This document shows, piece by piece, positions 42,899 to 45,268 of a DNA stretch of 45,268 nucleotides. Source of the DNA: Holophagales bacterium (GTDB taxonomy: Bacteria; Acidobacteriota; Thermoanaerobaculia; Multivoradales; Multivoraceae); assembly GCA_009843505.1 (NCBI GenBank), contig VYDI01000038.1, positions 1 to 45,268 of the forward strand. Direction: 5' to 3'. Position 1 is the first letter of the stretch. The number at the start of each line of letters is the position of its first letter. The position numbers and the translations under genes are program-made. The notes under the pieces were generated by a model. It did no database searches. It had not been told where the DNA came from and saw only the letters and a program-made list of their open reading frames with translations.

Positions 42899-43450
42899 AT
42901 GAAGGAGGCATGGCCGGCGCGACTCGTGGTGGGGGCCACGTGTCTTGTCGCCGGCCTGGCGCTGGGAGGTTGCGGTTACACCCTGGTGGGCAAGGCCTCA
43001 AACATCCCCGAGGACATCCGGCGCGTGTTCCTGCAGCCGTTCGAGAACCAGACCACGCGGGTCGAGGTCGAGCAGTTCCTCACGCAGGCGATCGCCGACG
43101 AATTGGTGACGCGGCCGCGGTTCGAACTGGTCGCGACCCAGAGCGAGGCGGACGCGGTGATCCGCGGCTCGGTTACAGCATTCCGCGTGGCGCCGATCAC
43201 GTTCACCAGCGACGGCCGTGCCCAGGAGTACGAACTGGCGATCATCGCCGACGTCTCCTTCCAGCGGATCCCCTCGCCGACCGGGGAGGAAGGCGAGGTG
43301 ATCTGGGGAAACGACCGCTACCAGTTCAGGGAGAGTTACGAAGTCGAGAGCGCCGACAGCGACTTCTTCGATCGTGAGAACCTCGCGATCGAAGATAGCG
43401 CCGAACGCTTCGCCGACACGATGGTGACGGACCTGCTCGAGGGGTTCTGA
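42899..43450 (+). CDS. lptE: LPS-assembly lipoprotein LptE-like
   Basis: A 183-residue lipoprotein. The signal ends at lipobox LGGC (about residues 22-25), followed directly by GYTLVGK and then IRRVFLQPFENQTTRVEVEQ and QAIADELVTRPRFELVATQSEADAVIRGSV, the arrangement of the LptE/RlpB family. LptE plugs the LptD barrel that inserts lipopolysaccharide in the outer membrane. The family is poorly conserved, so the call rests on the N-terminal pattern and length. The gene ends three bases before the convergent rpsT stop. Confidence 0.85.
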   Translation: MKEAWPARLVVGATCLVAGLALGGCGYTLVGKASNIPEDIRRVFLQPFENQTTRVEVEQFLTQAIADELVTRPRFELVATQSEADAVIRGSVTAFRVAPITFTSDGRAQEYELAIIADVSFQRIPSPTGEEGEVIWGNDRYQFRESYEVESADSDFFDRENLAIEDSAERFADTMVTDLLEGF

Positions 43451-43453
43451 AGG

Positions 43454-43753
43454 TCAGTCGGTGGGTTCGGCGGCGGCCGTCTCGGCGGCCGCTTCGGTGC
43501 GACGATTCACGAGTCTGGTCAGGCGCGACTTGCGCCGGGCGGCCGCATTCGTGTGGATCACACCCTTTCGGGCCGTTACGTCGATCAGACTGAGGGTCGA
43601 CGGTAGAAGCTCGCGCGCCTTCGTCACGTCGCTGTCCGCGGCGCTGCGAAGCTCCTTGACAGACGTGCGGAGTCTGGACATCGCGGCGCGGTTGCGATCT
43701 CGCCGGATGATGGACTGCCGGATGCGCTTCTCGGCCTGCTTGCTGTTCGCCAT
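43454..43753 (-). CDS. rpsT: Ribosomal protein S20
   Basis: A 99-residue basic protein beginning MANSKQAEKRIRQSIIRRDRNRAAMSR with the GVIHTNAAARRKSRL region, the S20 pattern. It binds 16S rRNA helices in the small subunit body. A short Ala/Glu/Thr-rich C-terminal extension (about 12 residues) is beyond the usual length. The ATG is preceded by a weak AGAGAACACGAG rather than a clean Shine-Dalgarno sequence. A perfect 16-base palindrome lies 40 bases upstream. CpoB is the next gene upstream on the same strand. Confidence 0.96.
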   Translation of the reverse strand: MANSKQAEKRIRQSIIRRDRNRAAMSRLRTSVKELRSAADSDVTKARELLPSTLSLIDVTARKGVIHTNAAARRKSRLTRLVNRRTEAAAETAAAEPTD

Positions 43754-43792
43754 CTCGTGTTCTCTTTGGGCTCAGGTCCGTGGGTTCGCCTT

Positions 43793-43808
43793 GTCCCTGG
43801 CCAGGGAC
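43793..43808. promoter_or_regulatory. Perfect 16-base palindrome in the rpsT leader
   Basis: GTCCCTGGCCAGGGAC is its own reverse complement. It lies between the end of cpoB (43831) and the rpsT ATG (43753). With no loop and no T-tract it looks more like a dimeric protein-binding site than a terminator. Function unknown. Confidence 0.45.
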
Positions 43809-43830
43809 CAACCCCGGCCGGCGGCGCAGT

Positions 43831-44667
43831 CTACAGTTGGTCGGCCGGGTTGTCGAGTTGCTGCAGGGCCAGGACCGCCTCGTCCGAGTCCGGGTACTCC
43901 TGTCTGACGCGGAGCAACATCTCGTTGGCCAGGTCGCGTTCGCCGAGCTCGATGTGCGCGACGCCGATGCGCAGCATGGAACTGGCCACCTTGTCGCTGT
44001 CCGGATAGCGCTCAGCGACACGCCCCAGTTCCTCGATGGCGGTGCGAAACCGCCCCCGTTCCATGTAGGACTCTCCGAGCCAGTACTGGGCGCTGTCGGC
44101 ATCCTCGCCGTTGGGGAACGTCCCGAGGTAGCTCTCGAAACCGATCGCCGCCTGTTCGTAGTCCCCACTCAGGTAGCTCTGGTAGGCGGCGTCGTACAGG
44201 GCTTTCGGCTCAACCGACTCGGCGGGAGTGGTCTGGCGGCTGGCCTCGAGCAGTTCACGCAACTCGGCCAGGTGCGTCTCCTGCCGTTCCATCTGGCCCT
44301 GGAGGAGGTCCAGCTCGTCGTTCATCTGCCCAATGCGGTCGAGGGACGCGTTGAGGGCCCGTCGCTGTTCCTGGGTTGAGGTTCGCAGGGCTTCGACCTC
44401 GGTGATGATCTGGCGGAGATCCTCCTTCACGTCCGCCCTGGCGCTGACCTCGCTCTCGAGCAGTTCTTCGACGCCACGAAGGACGACGTTCAGGTCGTCA
44501 CGGGTGGACGCCTGGGACCGAAGCGCGTCGATCTTCTGCTCGAGGCTGGCCAGTCCGGCCTCCAGTTCCGTCAACTGGGTCGACGATGTGCAGCACGGCA
44601 CCGCCGCCAGGAGGACCGCCGCCAGCGGGAGATGCCACCGGGACCCCCAGCCAGGACAGGGAATCAT
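43831..44667 (-). CDS. cpoB: Tol-Pal associated TPR protein CpoB/YbgF
   Basis: A 278-residue exported protein. The signal ends near LLAAVPCC (possible lipoprotein Cys at about 25-26). A long coiled coil (about 30-140, heptad-like LTELEAGLASLEQKIDAL and RIGQMNDELDLLQGQMER) is followed by a TPR domain with ALYDAAYQSYLSGDYEQAAIGF, YPDSDKVASSMLRIG and RQEYPDSDEAVLAL. The coiled coil plus TPR plan is that of YbgF/CpoB, which works with Tol-Pal and links outer-membrane constriction to peptidoglycan synthesis. The N-terminal coiled coil is longer than in E. coli. It lies 61 bases downstream of pal on the same strand. Confidence 0.9.
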   Translation of the reverse strand: MIPCPGWGSRWHLPLAAVLLAAVPCCTSSTQLTELEAGLASLEQKIDALRSQASTRDDLNVVLRGVEELLESEVSARADVKEDLRQIITEVEALRTSTQEQRRALNASLDRIGQMNDELDLLQGQMERQETHLAELRELLEASRQTTPAESVEPKALYDAAYQSYLSGDYEQAAIGFESYLGTFPNGEDADSAQYWLGESYMERGRFRTAIEELGRVAERYPDSDKVASSMLRIGVAHIELGERDLANEMLLRVRQEYPDSDEAVLALQQLDNPADQL

Positions 44668-44728
44668 GTGGGTGAAACGACGCGGCCCGGACTGGAGCGA
44701 AGGAGTCGCCAGAGGGCCGGACCGCGGG

Positions 44729-45268
44729 TCACATGCGGTCGGTTACGCGGAAGTAGGCGCGCCGATTCAGCTGCCAGCAGTCCTCGTTCGACTCCTCGCA
44801 CTGTGGCCGCTCCTCTCCGTAGCTGATCGTCTTCAGGCGATCGCCGGATATGCCGAGGGAGGTGAGGTAGTCGCGAGCCGAGTTCGCTCTGCGGTCGCCA
44901 AGAGCCAGGTTGTAGTCGTTCGTGCCCCGCTCGTCGCAGTGACCTTCGATCGTGATGACGAAGTCCTCACCGTCCTGACTCTTGAGGAAGTCCGCGTTCT
45001 TGCCGAGTTGGGACCGTGTTGAGTCGGTCAGGGTCGCCTTGTCGAACTCGAAGTAGACATCGCCCAGGAGGCCCTTCTCGTGGACCTCCTCGTTCGCTTC
45101 GACGATGTCCTCCGACCACGGCGAGACGTAGGCCGGCTCGACCGGGGGTTCCGGCGGCGGCGGCACGGGTGCCGGCGGCGGCGGTTCGCCCGGCGGCGGC
45201 GGCGGTGGTGGCGGCGGCGGCGGTTCGGGTTCCGCCTTCTTGCAGGCCCCGATGGCCAGCAGGACGAG
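44729..45268 (-). CDS. pal: Peptidoglycan-associated lipoprotein Pal, 5' partial
   Basis: The frame is open to the right edge, so the start lies outside; 179 residues are visible. The visible N-terminus reads LVLLAIGACKKAEPE, with lipobox IGAC, then a Pro-rich linker (11 consecutive prolines). An OmpA-like domain follows: VYFEFDKATLTDS, IEGHCDERGTNDYNLALGDRRA and ISYGEERP with the Asp and Arg that bind diaminopimelate. Pal is the outer-membrane lipoprotein of the Tol-Pal system that tethers the outer membrane to murein. The conserved order pal-cpoB supports it; tolB is expected just outside the window. Confidence 0.95.
   Translation of the reverse strand, partial: LVLLAIGACKKAEPEPPPPPPPPPPPGEPPPPAPVPPPPEPPVEPAYVSPWSEDIVEANEEVHEKGLLGDVYFEFDKATLTDSTRSQLGKNADFLKSQDGEDFVITIEGHCDERGTNDYNLALGDRRANSARDYLTSLGISGDRLKTISYGEERPQCEESNEDCWQLNRRAYFRVTDRM
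45191..45223 (-). repeat. CCG/CCA triplet run coding for 11 prolines in Pal
   Basis: Eleven consecutive proline codons (5 CGG, 2 TGG, 4 CGG as read on the plus strand) encode part of the Pal linker. Such repeats are prone to slippage and translational pausing; the length may vary between strains. Confidence 0.7.

Overview
The window looks like a stretch of core-genome chromosome from a high-GC (about two thirds G+C by eye), Gram-negative bacterium. The best guess is Acidobacteriota, possibly a Thermoanaerobaculia-like lineage. The main pointer is the secreted VWA protein at 29.6-31.4 kb, which has the architecture of the VWFA-related family typical of Acidobacteria. Supporting pointers are the S9 peptidase, the DUF7133-type propeller with cytochrome c, the PIG-L hydrolase and the many FtsX-type and RND transport genes. 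An outer membrane is implied by LptE, Pal, CpoB/YbgF and the RND systems. I see no phage, insertion sequence, CRISPR array or integron; both tRNAs are intact. No gene-free stretch exceeds 300 bases. The gene calls rest on translated sequence and motif reading, not on database searches.

Layout. 0-8 kb (+): the 3' end of a flavin-dependent halogenase-like oxidoreductase, a DUF3311/sodium symporter pair, a GT4 glycosyltransferase, and an ABC ATPase with a giant FtsX-type permease. 8-11.6 kb (-): a signal-peptide-bearing S9 peptidase and a TPR protein. 11.6-23 kb (+): a CCA-adding-type nucleotidyltransferase, then a tightly coupled cluster of ECF sigma factor, small membrane protein (possible anti-sigma), Spy/CpxP-like periplasmic protein, RND pump, membrane-fusion protein and second RND pump. 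23-25.3 kb (-): a secreted propeller/HEAT/cytochrome c protein. 25.4-29.6 kb (+): a divergent Nramp homologue that has lost the metal-ligand motifs, leading a complete CUT2-type ABC importer (ATPase, permease, binding lipoprotein). 29.6-31.4 kb (-): the VWA protein.

31.4-39.1 kb (+): PIG-L hydrolase, luciferase-like monooxygenase, S-adenosylhomocysteinase, a MltD-like lytic transglycosylase with three LysM repeats, an amidohydrolase lipoprotein and RsmD. 39.1-43.5 kb: tRNA-Leu(CAG) on the minus strand, then a small lipoprotein, Der GTPase, a MerR regulator that seems to start at AUU, tRNA-Pro(GGG), RibH, NusB and LptE on the plus strand. 43.5-45.3 kb (-): ribosomal protein S20, CpoB/YbgF and Pal, the last running off the right edge.

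How the genes work together. Adjacent genes are often coupled by 4-base ATGA/GTGA/TTGA overlaps, so most plus-strand runs are probably operons. The strongest candidates for follow-up are four. (1) The Nramp-like protein has GSGT in place of DPGN and is linked to a sugar-type ABC importer. (2) The sigma-factor-led cluster has two RND pumps sharing one adaptor that carries a Met-rich tail. (3) TAnnnT boxes sit 5-11 nt before start codons that lack Shine-Dalgarno sequences, suggesting leaderless mRNAs; three divergent gene pairs share overlapping symmetric boxes. (4) The MerR gene has a probable AUU start.
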